The notes under the pieces: generated by a model
The model's database searches: none
Seen by the model: the letters and a program-made list of their open reading frames with translations, nothing else
Told to the model about the DNA's origin: nothing
Made by a program: the position numbers and the translations under genes
Shown here: one piece after another, positions 45,901 to 58,144 of the stretch
Position numbering within the stretch: the first letter of the stretch is position 1
Layout of the letters: every line of letters starts with the position of its first letter
Assembly: GCA_964016875.1 (NCBI GenBank)
Contig: OZ024719.1
Coordinates: 64,055,224 to 64,119,223 of the forward strand
Length of the DNA stretch: 64,000 nucleotides
Direction: 5' to 3'
Source of the DNA: Fallopia convolvulus
Lineage: Eukaryota > Streptophyta > Magnoliopsida > Caryophyllales > Polygonaceae

Positions 45901-48077
45901 ATGCAAACAGGAAGACGTCGGCTTGAATTTGATCAATCTGATTACTATTCTGTGCCTGAACGTGTTCTTCATCGCAAGAGATGAGAAATCGCACCATGGC
46001 CGTCACACCTGAAGAGGCTCTGCAAATGACTGCCCTGCGCAGACAGATGGAGGCGTTACAAGCTGATAGAGATCAATGACAAGAACAGTTGAATACTATC
46101 CCGAAGAATGCCAAGTAGTACATGCATCCGGAACTGAGGGTGCCAGAATTAGCAATTATGCTTCCTGAGATAGAGAAGGCCTTTGAGATCAAATCTCAAT
46201 TTATATCCTTGATAAAAAAGGGCTCAATTTGAGGGGAAACCACTGAGTGCCCTATGGAGCATATTCAGAATTTTATTGATTTATGTGATACCATTGCTGC
46301 TGATGGTGTTTCTTTAGAATATGTTCAACTAAAAGCTTTTAAATGGTCCCTTCCAAGAAAGGCCCTGAACTTGTTAGAGAGCCTACCTCCTAGATCGGTT
46401 AGGACGTGGAGAGCCTTGCATGACTTGTTCATTACAAAGTTCTTTCCTCTAGCCAAAACTACGGAGTTAAGGAAACGCATCACCTCTTACCACCAACTGC
46501 CTAATGAGACCTTTGTGGAAACATGAGAGCGATTCAAGGAGATGTTGAGGCAATGCCCCACCCATGGACAACCACAATACGTTCTTCAAGAGATATTCTT
46601 TTAGGGAATAAATGTTGAGTCAAATAACCGCATCAACCTGCACACTGCTTGCGGTTTCATAGAGATGGAACTTGATGAGGTATGGGCATTACTGGACAAG
46701 TTGACTAATTATGATGCCATGTATGGGACCAACCAGTCACCACAGCCTCAAAAGCGTGTCTATGTTCCAAACAAAGAAGAGGTTGATCCCGATGTTAAAA
46801 ATCAATTATTGGAGGATGAGATCAATCGTCTAAAGAAACAGGTAAGTTTTCTTAAAACCTCTCAACAATGTCTTGTGTGTGGCTCTCATGCCCATAGTAC
46901 TTCTGCATGCACTAACATTAAGCAGTTTAGAGCCGCCGAGACATATGCTGAAATGAATTACATGAGAGGTCAATACAGAAATCCTCCTAATAATTATGAA
47001 AAGCCGAACAACTATCCCACTTGGGGAAACTCCAATCAAGGTCAAAACTATACACCCCCTACACCGGATAGACGACCCGCACCCTACAGACCTCCAAGGT
47101 ATCAAGAGCCACCTTCATGGGTACAAGGTCTACAAGAGGGTATTAACGGAGTCCACAACAAGATAGACGGAGTCCGTTCTAACCTAAAAGGCGTAAAGGT
47201 ACAATTGGGAGAGATTGAAACATGGAGAAAGAATGTAAACTCGCAATTAGGTAACCTGGCTGCGCAAATTCCAAGACCTCATGGTCAACTATCGGGCCAC
47301 CCCGAAGAGAATCCGAAGGGTCAAATTACAATTGTCCACCTCCGGAGCGGAAAGACACTGCCAGACCGTGCTGAAGCCAAGGAGAAAGAGCCCGATGCCG
47401 ACGAAATTGCTCCCGATAGGATCGATAACAGACCCACCAAGGTCGATACCGAACCTCAAACACTCGGTTTTGATGCTCCACGGGTCGTTAACGACCCCGA
47501 TCCAACTAAGTCTTCGCCTCCAGACCACTCCCTTAGTCCCAAGCTCGGTACCGACCCCACCAGGGTCGATATCGACCCTTCTGCAACACCCATTGACCCC
47601 TTTGTCGATTCAGTAGCGCCTCCTCTCGAGCCCGTCTTGGTTCCGAGACCGGTGAAGACTCTTCCCTTTCTTTCTAAGAAGTCTAACGACTCAACAAAAG
47701 GGAAATTTAGGCGTTCTGTTAAAATTTTTCAGGGCTTGAATATTTCCATTCCATTCGCTAAAGCCCTAAGCGAAATGTCGACTTATAGAAAATTTTCGAA
47801 AGATATTCTAAGCAGGAAGAGGTCTATGTTTGAGCTGACCGACGAGGTCAGATCTTTGGAGCTCTTAGAAAAACTAGGCAATCCAGGTAAGTTTGCCATT
47901 ACCATTGGTATTGGAGCTTACCAGTGTAAAGCTTTATGTGATCTAGGAGCTTGTGCAAGTCTACTACCATATCAATCTGCTCCAAGGCCAACACGGGACC
48001 ACTAGAGCCTATAAACATGAGGTTATACATGGCGGAAGGATCTTGTGTCAAACCTACAGGGGCTGTGGATGATTTTC
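45901..48077 (+). pseudogene. Element A gag and start of protease
   Basis: From ATG 45901 the frame reads MQTGRRRLEFDQSDYYSVPE and stops after 27 codons; more stops and shifts follow to about 46250. Open pieces are 46254-46526 (MEHIQNFIDLCDTIAADGV, the capsid-type retrotransposon gag domain) and 46665-48005. The latter has the zinc knuckle CLVCGSHAHSTSAC, a Pro-rich stretch, a linker repeating V/L-x-x-D/E-P units (VDTEP, VVNDP, GTDP, VDIDP), and the protease start ALCDLGACASLLP. It ends at the B insertion, inside VDDFP. Confidence 0.85.
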
Positions 48078-48082
48078 CAATT

Positions 48083-49556
48083 TGATGTTCGCATTTTTAG
48101 TATAGTTTTTTGTAGGTTTTCTTTGCTTAATAGGTTTAGTTTTGTTTAGTTTAGGTTTAGTTTTGAGTGTTTTTAGATAGTTTTGCATATTTCTGTGAAA
48201 AGAGTGGAATCTACGCTATTTTGTGAATTTTGTAGGTTTTAGCGAGGAAAGGAGCTAAATGGAGTTGAATTTTGAGCATTACAGCGAAAGACGGACGAGT
48301 GCAAGATGGAAGAAGTCAAAGCTCGAGATCACAAGAGGAAGTGTGGAAGAAAACAAAGCCCATGCTCGTTAACGAGGTTGTGAGGGCTCGTTAACGAGGC
48401 CACGAAGGAGAAGATTTGAAGATGTATTTCCGTGTCGGTTGAGTATCTTTTTAAAATCTTTTGGGGTTATTAGAATACGTATTTTGGGTCTTAATATCTT
48501 TTAGATTTTATTTCTATCTTTTTAGGGTTTGTTTCTATCTTTTTAGGAAAGTTTATATCTTTTAGCCTTTTTAGTTTTTAGCTTTCTAGTATAAATACCC
48601 TTCTATCTAGCATAGAAAGGGGGGAAGTTTTTAGAGAAGAATTTTTAGGAAGAGATTTTCGAAGGGCCGAGAGAGAGAAATTCGGATCGGAAGAGGACCG
48701 AGGAGGCTCGGTAGACGACAGTCACCGGGGTCGTTGGTCGTGATTTTTGGTTCGGTATTTTTATGTTTTTCGGTTTCTTCTAAATCTCTATAAGACGATA
48801 TTTTCTTATTAATTCGAATTTGAGTTTTGTTTCAATGTTTCTTTTGATTGAAGTTTTTAGTTTCTTAGTTATGATTAGTGAGTAGTTTCTTTTTCTAGGG
48901 TCGGGGTTAAGCCCGGCATAGTTGAGCATGTTTAATGAGTAAGATTGTGTTTTGAATGCCTTTTATCTTTGATTGATAATTGTTTGTTGTGCTTATACCA
49001 AAACGAAAGTTGAGGTAATTTAGGTTTTTAACTTAATTGAAAGAGAAAGTTAGTAACTTGAAGGTTGATATTGTTTGAAAACGAAAGTTTCAAGCTTTAG
49101 ATCCAAAACAAGCAATTAAGTGAATTAGGATGCGAAAGTTTGTTAATTTACTTGCTAAGTCAACGAAAGTTGATGACTCTATCTGTTTAAAAGGCATGAT
49201 CTTTTCTTCTTACGAGTTTTTATGCTTGGCTATGTTGTGGTGTCCCTAGTCCTAGATTTTTGTTTTATTTGAATTATTTCTGGTGAATTTTCGTTGCTGA
49301 GTACTTGCCTCGGTATCGAATCTTAATTAGATTTCAATTAGGTCGTTATTTGAAGTGTTTTGTGTTCGATGGTTCGTTAACGACCTTGACAACGTCGTTA
49401 ACGAGGCTGCGCGTGAGTGTTTTTATTGTTTTTGTTTGCTTTTTAATAGATTGATAGACGAACAACCTTGCTTCCTGTGGAACGATCCTGACTTTGTTAT
49501 ACTCAGCGGGGTCTTGACTTACAAATTTATTTTTTGGCCGAGAAACCCTATCAACA
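48083..49556 (+). repeat. Element B 5' LTR
   Basis: 1474 bp, starts TGATGTTCGCA and ends CCTATCAACA. Contains AGTATAAATACCC (about 48590) and paired CTCGTTAACGAGG motifs at 48367 and 48389. Confidence 0.85.
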
Positions 49557-49559
49557 AAT

Positions 49560-49577
49560 TGGCGCCGTTGTCGGCGA
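49560..49577 (+). other. Element B primer-binding site
   Basis: TGGCGCCGTTGTCGGCG, the same tRNA type as in A. Confidence 0.8.
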
Positions 49578-49671
49578 AGCAACGAGTTTGTTAGTTTATC
49601 TATGGGTTCGGGAATAGCCCAACCCCGTTTTTGTTTTTAATTTTTGTTTTCTTTGCTTGTTTTCTCAGTGT

Positions 49672-50121
49672 ATGCCGGTAGGACGAAGAAGGCTTCAGTT
49701 TGATAACACAGGTTATTACTCAGAACCAGAACGTTCCCTGCACCGTCGACTCCAAGAAAACCGAGCCATGGCCACAGCAGAAGAGATGGCTCGAGAGTTA
49801 GAAATCCTCCGGACCCAGATGGAGGCACTGAAAGCCGAGAAGGACGGCGCAGACGCAGGAGCTCAGCGTCAAGGAGCTGACAAGGCTCGACTACAAGAAG
49901 AGCTAGATGCCTAGCCAAGGAATGCCAAACAGTACATGCATCCGGAACTGAGGTTGCCAGAATCTCCTATTGTGCTTCCAGCGATAGAGAAACCTTTTGA
50001 GATCAAGTCTCAATTTATATCCTTAATTAAACGGGCTCAGTTTGAGGGGAAACCTGTTGAGTGCCCTATGGAGCATATTAGAAATTTTCTTGACTTATGT
50101 GATACCATAACGGCTCGTTAA
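49672..50121 (+). pseudogene. Element B gag N-terminal part, internally deleted
   Basis: Starts ATG 49672 (MPVGRRRLQFDNTGYYSEPE) and has a coiled-coil-like region (EMARELEILRTQMEALKAEK). A TAG at 49912 interrupts it, then it continues MHPELRLPESPIVLPAIEKP to FLDLCDTITAR-stop. Compared with A, the whole middle of gag and the zinc knuckle are missing. The join near 50115 falls in a CTCGTTAACGAG palindrome. Confidence 0.8.
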
Positions 50122-50214
50122 CGAGCCAGCGAGGGCAAATAACGAGCCCACAAACAAGGATGACGAGGCTCATGACGAGGCTCCGAGGATTCCTGACGAT
50201 CCTACCCCAGGTAA

Positions 50215-51397
50215 GTTCTCTAAACCGAGCCATCCTCTCAACCCCAGGGTAGTTAACGACCCCACCAGGGTCGGTAACGACCCGCTGAGGACAATAAACG
50301 ACCCTAGTGTCGACCCGGTACTCTCACCTCTCGAACCTAACTTGGTTCCGAGAATGGTGAAATCTCTTCCATTTCCAACTAAGAAATCTATGGACTCTAC
50401 TGAGAGTAGGTTCAAGCGTTTCGTGAAGATTCTTCAGGGCATTAATATTTCCATCCCATTCGTTGACGCCCTAAGCGAAATGCCGGCTTACACAAATTTT
50501 TTGAAGGATATTCTTAGCAGGAAAAGGTCCATTACAGAGCTGCATGATGAAGTCAAATCAATAGCTCTACCAGAAAAGCTTGGAGACCCAGGGAGATTTG
50601 CCATCACGATTGGCATAGGCGACCACAAATTTAAAGCTTTATGTGATTTGGGAGCCAGTGCTAGTTTGCTTCCTCTTTCCATCTGGTTAAAAGCTAATAT
50701 GGGACCACTAGAGCCTGTCAAGATGAAACTCTACATGGCGGATGGATCTTCTGTAAAAGCAACTGGAGTTGTTGACGATGTTCCTGTCCGAGTTGGAAAA
50801 TTCTTTGTTCCAAACGACTTCATTGTGCTAGATATACCTGAAGACCCTGCGGTGCCAATCATTCTAGGCAGACCATTTTTAGCCACCGCAGGAGCACGTG
50901 TTGATGTCAGGAAGGGACTTCTCACGTTTGATATTGGAGAAGAGAAGGTCGAGTTTCAATTCAACACATCGATAAGCGAAGTGGCTAGTTGTAGTATTGA
51001 AGAGTCTACCGACCCACCTTGGCTCGGTAACGACCCTTCCCTGAGTACAGAAACGAGCAAAATCAAGGATGTCACGCCTATCAAGGAGCCTACCGATCCC
51101 CCATGGGTCGGTACCGAACCCATCACCATAACCGAGTCTGATTTTCATGACATCGAGCCACTTCCAGATCCAGCAGGGTCGTTAATGACCCACACCACCT
51201 CGGTAACGAGCCACTTCCCGAATGACCCTGGTAAGTTTTCTTGTTCTTATCCAATCAATTCTGGTCATGATCCTTTCTCTTATCCTAGTTCTATATTACA
51301 TCCTACTGTTAGTCCTATGAAGGAGTCAAAACCTCCTTGGTTTTCGGATTATACTAACCCTGTTGTAGGATTACCGAGCATACTTATTGATGATTGA
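50215..51397 (+). CDS. Element B gag C-terminus and retropepsin-like protease, open
   Basis: One uninterrupted frame, without its own clear ATG. It has a linker with V-x-N-D-P units, then KSLPFPTKKSMDSTESRFKR and the aspartic protease KALCDLGASASLLPLSIWL. DDVPVRVGKFFVPNDFIVLD and PIILGRPFLATAGARVDVRK follow. The tail carries more palindrome-encoded units (LGNDP, VGTEP) and ends PWFSDYTNPVVG before TGA. That last motif corresponds to the linker before integrase in A (PWFADFANYIVGG), so RT and RNase H appear to be deleted between protease and linker. Confidence 0.8.
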
Positions 51398-53376
51398 GGG
51401 CCGAATATTTTGGAAAGAAGCTATGATGTTTTTCAGGCCAAGTATGGGGTTTCTTATGATCCCTTCAATACTGGATGGCAGCCACCCTAGGTAAGCTAAG
51501 GTAAGTTTGTCGGGCTAACGACGTTAAAAGTAGCGCTTACGGGAGGCAACCCGCTTTTTGTTTTTGCTTTTTAGTTTTTGCTTTCCTAGTTCTTTTTGCT
51601 AGCTTTCTTTTGACTTGTTTTTAGGTTAGATTAGTGTAGTAGGATAGAAGTTTTTCTAATGTGACTCAGGTACAAAAAGAAGAAGTGCTACAATCAAAGA
51701 CAATCGGTGTACAAGCACGCAAGCTCGGTAACGACCCCCACAAGGTCGATACCGACCTCCTCTACCAAACCGAATAAAATTTCCGCAATGCTCCTCAAGT
51801 GATCAATGGTTTCAAGTAGCTTCAATTTTATTTTGTGAGTTCCCTTTTCCTTATTCTCTTTATTTTTATGATTTTAAACAGTGAGGACACTGTTTGGTTT
51901 AAGTATGGGGTATGGGAAAAGGAAACTCAGTTTTGTGTCAGTTTTTTATTTTTTGTTTTTTTTAGGATTGATGATATTCCACTTAGATGTCCTATGAAAT
52001 GCTTTAATTTGCTTGATCATGTAATTCCATAGCATGTTTGGATAGCTTTGCCTGAATCATGTTGAAAATTGTTTTTATGTGGATATTTAGCATGTGATGA
52101 AATTGAGCACATATGATCTTAGGTAGAAGTAACTTGAATCCAACAAAAATTGCTACCTTGTGAGTTATTTTTGGCCTTATAGGGAGAACATCAAAAATCC
52201 CTCTTCTTTTCTTGTGTGATTTACTCTCCTTATGCATATTATCTCTTGTCATTGCATGGTTATCTATTACTTGAGACCTATATGAGATATTAGTTCATTG
52301 CATGTAAGTCATATGATGGAGAACTTATTTTCATAAGCCCTATTAATCCTTATCCACCCTTATCATTATCCTCTTTTTGAAGCCAAGTTGAGCCTTAAAG
52401 CCTTTTATTTTTAGCTCCACAAAATAATTCCCTAGCCAATATAAGCTTGACCCTATCCGGGGATTAGGACTTAGTGTTGGTTACTGTGATGGTTTTGTTG
52501 AGTGAGTTGTATTGGTTCAAGTGTGGGGTAATATGGGTTGTGTAAAGTGAAGTCTTGCAGTTTACCATGTAAAAGGAGTTTGGTTCCCTGAATGCACTTA
52601 CAAAAGAAGTGGAAGTAAAGAAAAAAGAAAAAAAAATGAGCAATGACATCGTTACCGACTCTGCAGGTTCGGTACCGACCTCCCGTAGAAAAAAAAATGA
52701 AAATCATAAAAAGGAGGAAGAAAAAGAAAGAAAGAGTTGAGTAATAATGAAAAATGTGCATGAGCCAAGTTTCCTTGTTGTTTGTAAGCAAGATTAATTG
52801 GGATATATTGGGTGAGTGAAGTATAAGTGCATAATGTTTGAGTGAGTTTGGTATAATCTTTTATGAGAGTTTTTGGATATATGTGGGGTTTTAAGAGTCT
52901 TTGATTCCCGGATATTATTAGCACCACATGACCAAAATATTTCCACACCTATTTGTCTTTACCAAGCCCCATTACAACCCGGCCGAATGGAAACTTCTAT
53001 GAAGTTTTTCATTGAGCCTAAGTTCTCTTGATGATTTTTATGTGTTTTGACATCTCGGGTGGAGAGTTTGGTGATATAAGTAACAATGACTATGTTGATT
53101 TTTGCATATTGGATTGAGTTGAGAGTTGTTATTATAAGCCCAAACACTTGAGAGTTGAGTGAAACACAATATCCCTTGTGAGGTTGGATTCATGGTTGCT
53201 TTTGCTTGAGGTTGCTTATATATGTGTGATGATGTTAGATTCACTTATCTATCTATTTCTACTTGTGCTTAGATGTTGCTTTTTGATGAAGGCATTGACT
53301 TGATATATGTGTTGATGGTTTTGGTTGATGTCTTGTTGATTGTTTGAGGACAAGCAAGTCTAAGTATGGGGTATTT
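51398..53376. other. Element B 3' non-coding region and polypurine tract
   Basis: Includes the Athila-like post-pol block GCTTACGGGAGGCAACCCGC (about 51536), a GTATGGGG motif near 51901, and paired palindromes at 51726, 51747, 52650 and 52670. It ends GTATGGGGTATTT before the 3' LTR. No coding region. Confidence 0.75.
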
Positions 53377-54703
53377 TGATGTCCGCCTTTTTAGTCATGT
53401 TTTTAGGGTGTGTTTTTGTGTCTTTTGAGTCTTTTTCTTTAGTTTTGTATTTTGTTTTGAGTCGTTTGTGTAGGTTTTCGTATTTTCTTAAGATATGGAG
53501 TCTAGATAAGCTTTTGTGGTGTTTTGTAGGTTTTTAGAAGCTATTTGGAGCATATTTTGAAGAAATGAGTAAAACCGGTGAAGATAGCACTCAAGCATAA
53601 AGAGAAGATGAAGATTAAGCGCTCATGTAAAGTTATTGAAGATCAAGTTTGAGCTTGTAAAGAGATAGAGAAATTCGTTACAAGAATATAGGAAAAAGAA
53701 TCGAGTCAAACGGAGTTGTAACGAATCTTCTACGCAAGTTTTACTCACGGTTGTTTTTCGACCCTGTCAGGGTCGTTAACGAGGCGCCGTGAGGAGCAAC
53801 GAGATCCGAGTCGGTGTTTAATTGAAGGCTTCTATCTTGTTTCCTTTTATGTTATTAGATAGATAGAAGGGATATATTTTATTAGAAGATATTATTTCCT
53901 TATAGTTAGATTTAAGATAGATTTATTTCCTTATAGATAGATTTAAGATAGAATAGCTTTTCTATATAAACTCTTGTCTACCCTTTGTTATTGACTACAC
54001 AATTAATTGCCTTGGAGGGCAAGTAAGGGGAGGAGAGAGACGTGTGAGAGGGGGAAGAGACGAGTTTTTGTGGGGAAGAACTATCGTTGTGGATTCGGTT
54101 GTAAGCTTTCTCTTTTATTTAATTTAGTTTTGCTTTCAATTATGAATTGTGAGTAATCTCTCTCTCTCTAAGGTTGGGGTTGAACCCAACAATGGTTGTG
54201 CATGCTTGTTTATGACCATGTCTTGATTGTTTTATTGCATGAATCTATTCTCTTGTTCTTAATTCTTGAAACGAAAGTTGAAAGGAATTTCTCATTCATA
54301 GTTAAAGCGAAAGTAGAAACCTTGAATCAGAATAGTCAAATTAGGGTTTTGAAGCGAAAGCAGATCTATCCTAGTTGAAGTAGAAGAGATAGATAGTAAG
54401 TTTATTGATAGGACGAAAGTTGATTGATTTACTTGCTTAAGTTGACGAAAGTTGACACCTTTATGTTATAAAAGCATGATCTATGTGTTTTATTAGCGTT
54501 TGGCATGCATAATTGTTGTTGTGGTGACACCTTTACCTTAGATTCTCTCTTTCCTTGTTAAAAACCCTACCTTTAGTTGATTGCTTGCGTGAGAAGTAAC
54601 AAAACTTGATACTGACTTTCTCCCTGCGGACGAACCTGACTCTGCTATACAACAGTGGGGTCTTGATTATAAATTTATTTGTTGTCAAGAAACCCTCTCA
54701 ACA
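53377..54703 (+). repeat. Element B 3' LTR
   Basis: 1327 bp, starts TGATGTCCGCC and ends CTCTCAACA, with TCTATATAAAC near 53961. By eye it aligns to the B 5' LTR only in short blocks (CGAAAGTTGA, AAGGCATGATC-like, GGGGTCTTGA). Confidence 0.85.
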
Positions 54704-54708
54704 CAATT

Positions 54709-56453
54709 CAAGTGGGCAAGTTCTTTTTCCCAAATGATTTCATTGTCATGGAGATGCCCGAAGACCCATTGGTGCCTATCATTTTAGGGAGGCCACCTCG
54801 ATACCGAGACTCCTTCCAGGCAAAATTGAGTCGGTACCGACCCCCTCTGGGTCGATACTGAGCCCTTTGATAGAAGATGAAGAGCTTCTAGCATTTGATT
54901 ACCTCGAGGAAGTTCTAAAGACAGAGCATGAAGAACCCATTCTTATCCCGTCTGAGCCTACTCCAACGCTCAAGCCCCTTCTAGACTCCCTCAGGTATGA
55001 ATTTCTCGGTCCTAATTCTACCCTTCTCGTCATCATAAATGCTCAATTAAAAGATGAGGAAGTAGAGAAGCTAATTTCTGTACTTAGGACCCATAGAAAG
55101 GCCATTGGCTACTCTTTGGATGACATAACTGGCATATCCTCTTCATTATGCATGCATAGGATCTACATGAAAGATAATCACAATCCCACAATAGAGCATC
55201 AATGTAGGTTGAATCCTAACATGAAAGATGTGGTGAAAAAGGAAATATTAAAACTACTTGATGTTGGGATAATTTTTCCTATATCGGACAGTCAATGGGT
55301 TAGTCCGGTCCATGTAGTCCCTAAAAAGGAGGGAATGACCGTTATAGAGAATGAAAAAGGTGAACTAATCCCCACTAGGACCACAACTAGTTGGAGGATG
55401 TGCATTGACTATAGGAAGCTAAATAGTGCTACAAGAAAAGATCATTTTCCGCTTCCGTTCATTGATCAAGTTTTAGAATGCTTAGCCCAGCATCATTATT
55501 TTAGTTACTTAGATAGCTATATCGATTTCTGGCAGATTCCTATTCATCCTGATGATCAGGAGAAAACAACCTTTACTTGTCCCTATGGGACTTTTGCTTA
55601 CAGAAGAAAGCCATTTGAGCTTTGTAATGCCCCTGCAACCTTCCAAAGGTGCATGATGGCTATCTTCTCAGATATGATAGAGGACACAATTGAGGTTTTT
55701 ATGGATGATTTTTCTGTGTATGGTTCTTCATTTGATTCTTGTCTAGTTAATCTAACTAGGGTGCTTAAAAGATGTGAAGAAACCAATCTTGTTCTTAATT
55801 GGGAAAAATGTCATTTCATTGTCCAAGAGGGGATAGTGCTAGGACACCTCATCTCTAAGAGAGGGATTATAATAGACAGAGCCAAAATTGAGCTCATTGA
55901 AAAACTACCTCCTCCCTCTTCTGTAAAAGACGTTAGGAGTTGTTTAGGACTTGTTGGCTTCTATAGAAGTTTCATTCAAGATTTTTCTAAGATAGCTAAA
56001 CCTTTGACTAACCTACTAATGAAAGATGTAGTATTTGAGCTGTCTACAGAATGTCTTGATGCTTTTCACATGTTGAGAGAAGCCCTTGTCTCTGCTCCTA
56101 TTATACAATCCCCGGATTTGACCCTGCCATTTGAAATAATATGTGATGCCAACGACTATGCTGTCGGTGCAGTATTAGGTCAACAGAAGGATAAAAAGCT
56201 CCACGCCATTTATTATGTGAGTGAGACGCTTGATGAGGCGTAGAGTAAGTATACCACGACGGAGAAGGAATTCCTTGTTGTGATATTTGCATTCGAAAAA
56301 TTTCGCTCTTATCTTGTTGGTTTTGAAGTGATTGTTTTTACTGACCATGAAGTCGTTAGATATTTAATGGCTAAAAAGGATGCCAAACCTAAGCTACTTT
56401 GTTGGATGCTCTTATTTCAGGAATTTGATCATGAAATCCGAGACAAGAAATGA
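54709..56453 (+). pseudogene. Element A protease remainder, reverse transcriptase and RNase H
   Basis: Resumes in the protease (QVGKFFFPNDFIVMEMPEDP, PIILGRP). A palindrome-rich linker (54799-54860) leads to RT, open from 54867: SWRMCIDYRKLNSATRKDHF, KTTFTCPYGTFAYRR, and catalytic FMDD (55698-55709). The usual DGYSG motif is DSYID here, likely harmful. RNase H runs EIICDANDYAVGAVLGQ and is stopped by TAG 56241-56243 and TGA 56451-56453; between them KYTTTEKEFLVVIFAFEKFR stays in frame. Typical Athila RT otherwise. Confidence 0.9.
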
Positions 56454-58144
56454 GCGGAAAACTTGGTGGTGGATCACCTATCTAGGTTGCCAGTTGAACA
56501 CATCATGGAAGCTAGCAATGTTGTATCAATCAATGACTCCAGACTGGACAAGAACCTTATGCTGAACGAGGTCGAAAACTACAAAGGGCTCGTTACCGAC
56601 CCTATATGGGTCGATATCGACCCCTCACCGAAGATGGAGGACGCTGGGAACACCGATACCGAGGTAGAAAGATCCGACAACAAGGCAGGACAACTCGATA
56701 CTGAGCCAAAAGAGGTCGTTACTGAGGAGATTACTGAAGCCAGAGGGTCGATAACGACCCATCCAAGTCTGGTAACTACCCATCCAGGTACTTTTTCTCA
56801 CCTTATTTCAATACCTTCCCATTCAAATCCTTCCTCATCTCTTTCTTCTACTTCTCTTCATTCTAATCATGCTATTAGAGGGTCAAAGACCCCTTGGTTT
56901 GCGGATTTTGCTAACTACATTGTAGGAGGCGTAATTCTCGAGGGCTTGACTCCACAAAAGAAAAAGAGTTCTTACATGATGTCAAACAGTACTATAGGGA
57001 TGATCCTTACTTGTTCAAGCAAGGAAGCGATCACCTCTTTAGGAATTGTATTCCAGAAGAAGAGGTAGAGAGTGTGATCCGTCAATGTCACACTCTCCCA
57101 ACCGGTGGCCATGCAAAAGATTTTAAAACCTTGGCGAAAATTCTTCAAAGTGGTCTCTATTGGCCAACCATTTTCAGGGACGTAAAGGATTATGTGACCT
57201 CATGTGATGAATGCCAACGCTCTGGAAACATCACTTGGAGGCATGAGAACCGGATAACAGGGATCGTAGAGGTCGAGCTTTTCGACGTTTGGGGCATAGA
57301 CTTTATGGGACCTTTCCCTTCATTGGGCTCCTATAAGTATATCCTTGTCGCGGTTGATTATGTCTCTAAGTGGGTGGAAGTCGTTGCTACAAGGACCAAT
57401 GACGCCAAAACCATGGCCAAATTTATCAAGAACTAACATTTTCCCAAGTTTGGAGTGCCAAGAGTCTTCATTAGTGATGGTGGGTCACATTTCATAGAGA
57501 GGAGCTTTGAAGCTCTCTTGGCTAAGTATGGGGTATCACATCGGGTAGCAACACCATACCATTCCCAAACTAGTGGCCAGGTTGATGTTTCAAACCGGCA
57601 AATCAAGAGCATATTGGATAAGATGGTCTCCCGCTCTAGGAAGGATTGGTCATCCAAGCTTGTTGACGCTTTATGGGCCTACAGACCACTCCTTACAACC
57701 TAGTATATGGAAAGGCGTGCCATTTGCCAGTTGAGTTGGAGCACAAGGCATTATCGGATCTGAAAGAGCTCAATATGGACCTCGATAAGGCCGGGGCAAA
57801 ATGATTCATGGACTTTCAAGAGCTAGAGGAGTTGAGGCTAAAGGCGTATGAGAACGATGAGATTTACAAAGAGCGTACAAAGCGATGGCATGACCAGAAA
57901 TTGGTGCCCAAAACTTATGAAGTTGGTGACAAGGTACTCCACTCCGCCTTTTTCCAGTAAAGTTGAGGTCAAGATGGAGGGGGCATTCGTGGTCCACCAC
58001 ATTTATCCCCATGGAGCGGTGGATCTAGTAGATAACAATGGAACCATATTCAAAGTTAATGGACATAAGCTGAAGAAATTCTTCGAGCAAGCCGACCCAG
58101 AGGAAGAAATTAGAGCCACTTGGGCTCTTACATTGTCGGACTAG
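56454..58144 (+). pseudogene. Element A linker and integrase
   Basis: The linker repeats palindrome-encoded units (VTDP, VDIDP, DTEV, LDTEP), then PWFADFANYIVGG. A one-base shift near 56955-56966, in an A-rich run, moves to the integrase frame. The HHCC zinc domain is present (CHTLPTGGH, CDEC), then IDFMGPFPSLGSYKYILVAV. TAA 57434 interrupts it before ISDGGSHFIE. The third catalytic position reads QVDVSN, so Asp replaces the expected Glu (57584-57586). A deletion and shift follow WAYR (about 57683-57700). A C-terminal piece (GAVDLVDNNGTIFKVNGHKL) ends at 58144. Confidence 0.88.

Larger units (their letters stand above)
48083..54703 (+). mobile_element. Athila-type element B, pol-less, nested in A's protease
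   Basis: 6621 bp from TG at 48083 to CA at 54703, flanked by a perfect CAATT duplication (48078-48082 and 54704-54708). Excision in silico restores A's frame from VDDFPI to QVGKFFFPNDF. B has a primer site, gag pieces and an intact protease, but no RT, RNase H or integrase. Its 3' region matches A's (for example around 52910-53040 against 61610-61740). Its two LTRs are not alike. Confidence 0.88.

Noticed and set aside
48083..54703. B's LTR divergence explained by great age
   Set aside because: B lies within A, so it is younger than A, while A's LTRs are far more alike.
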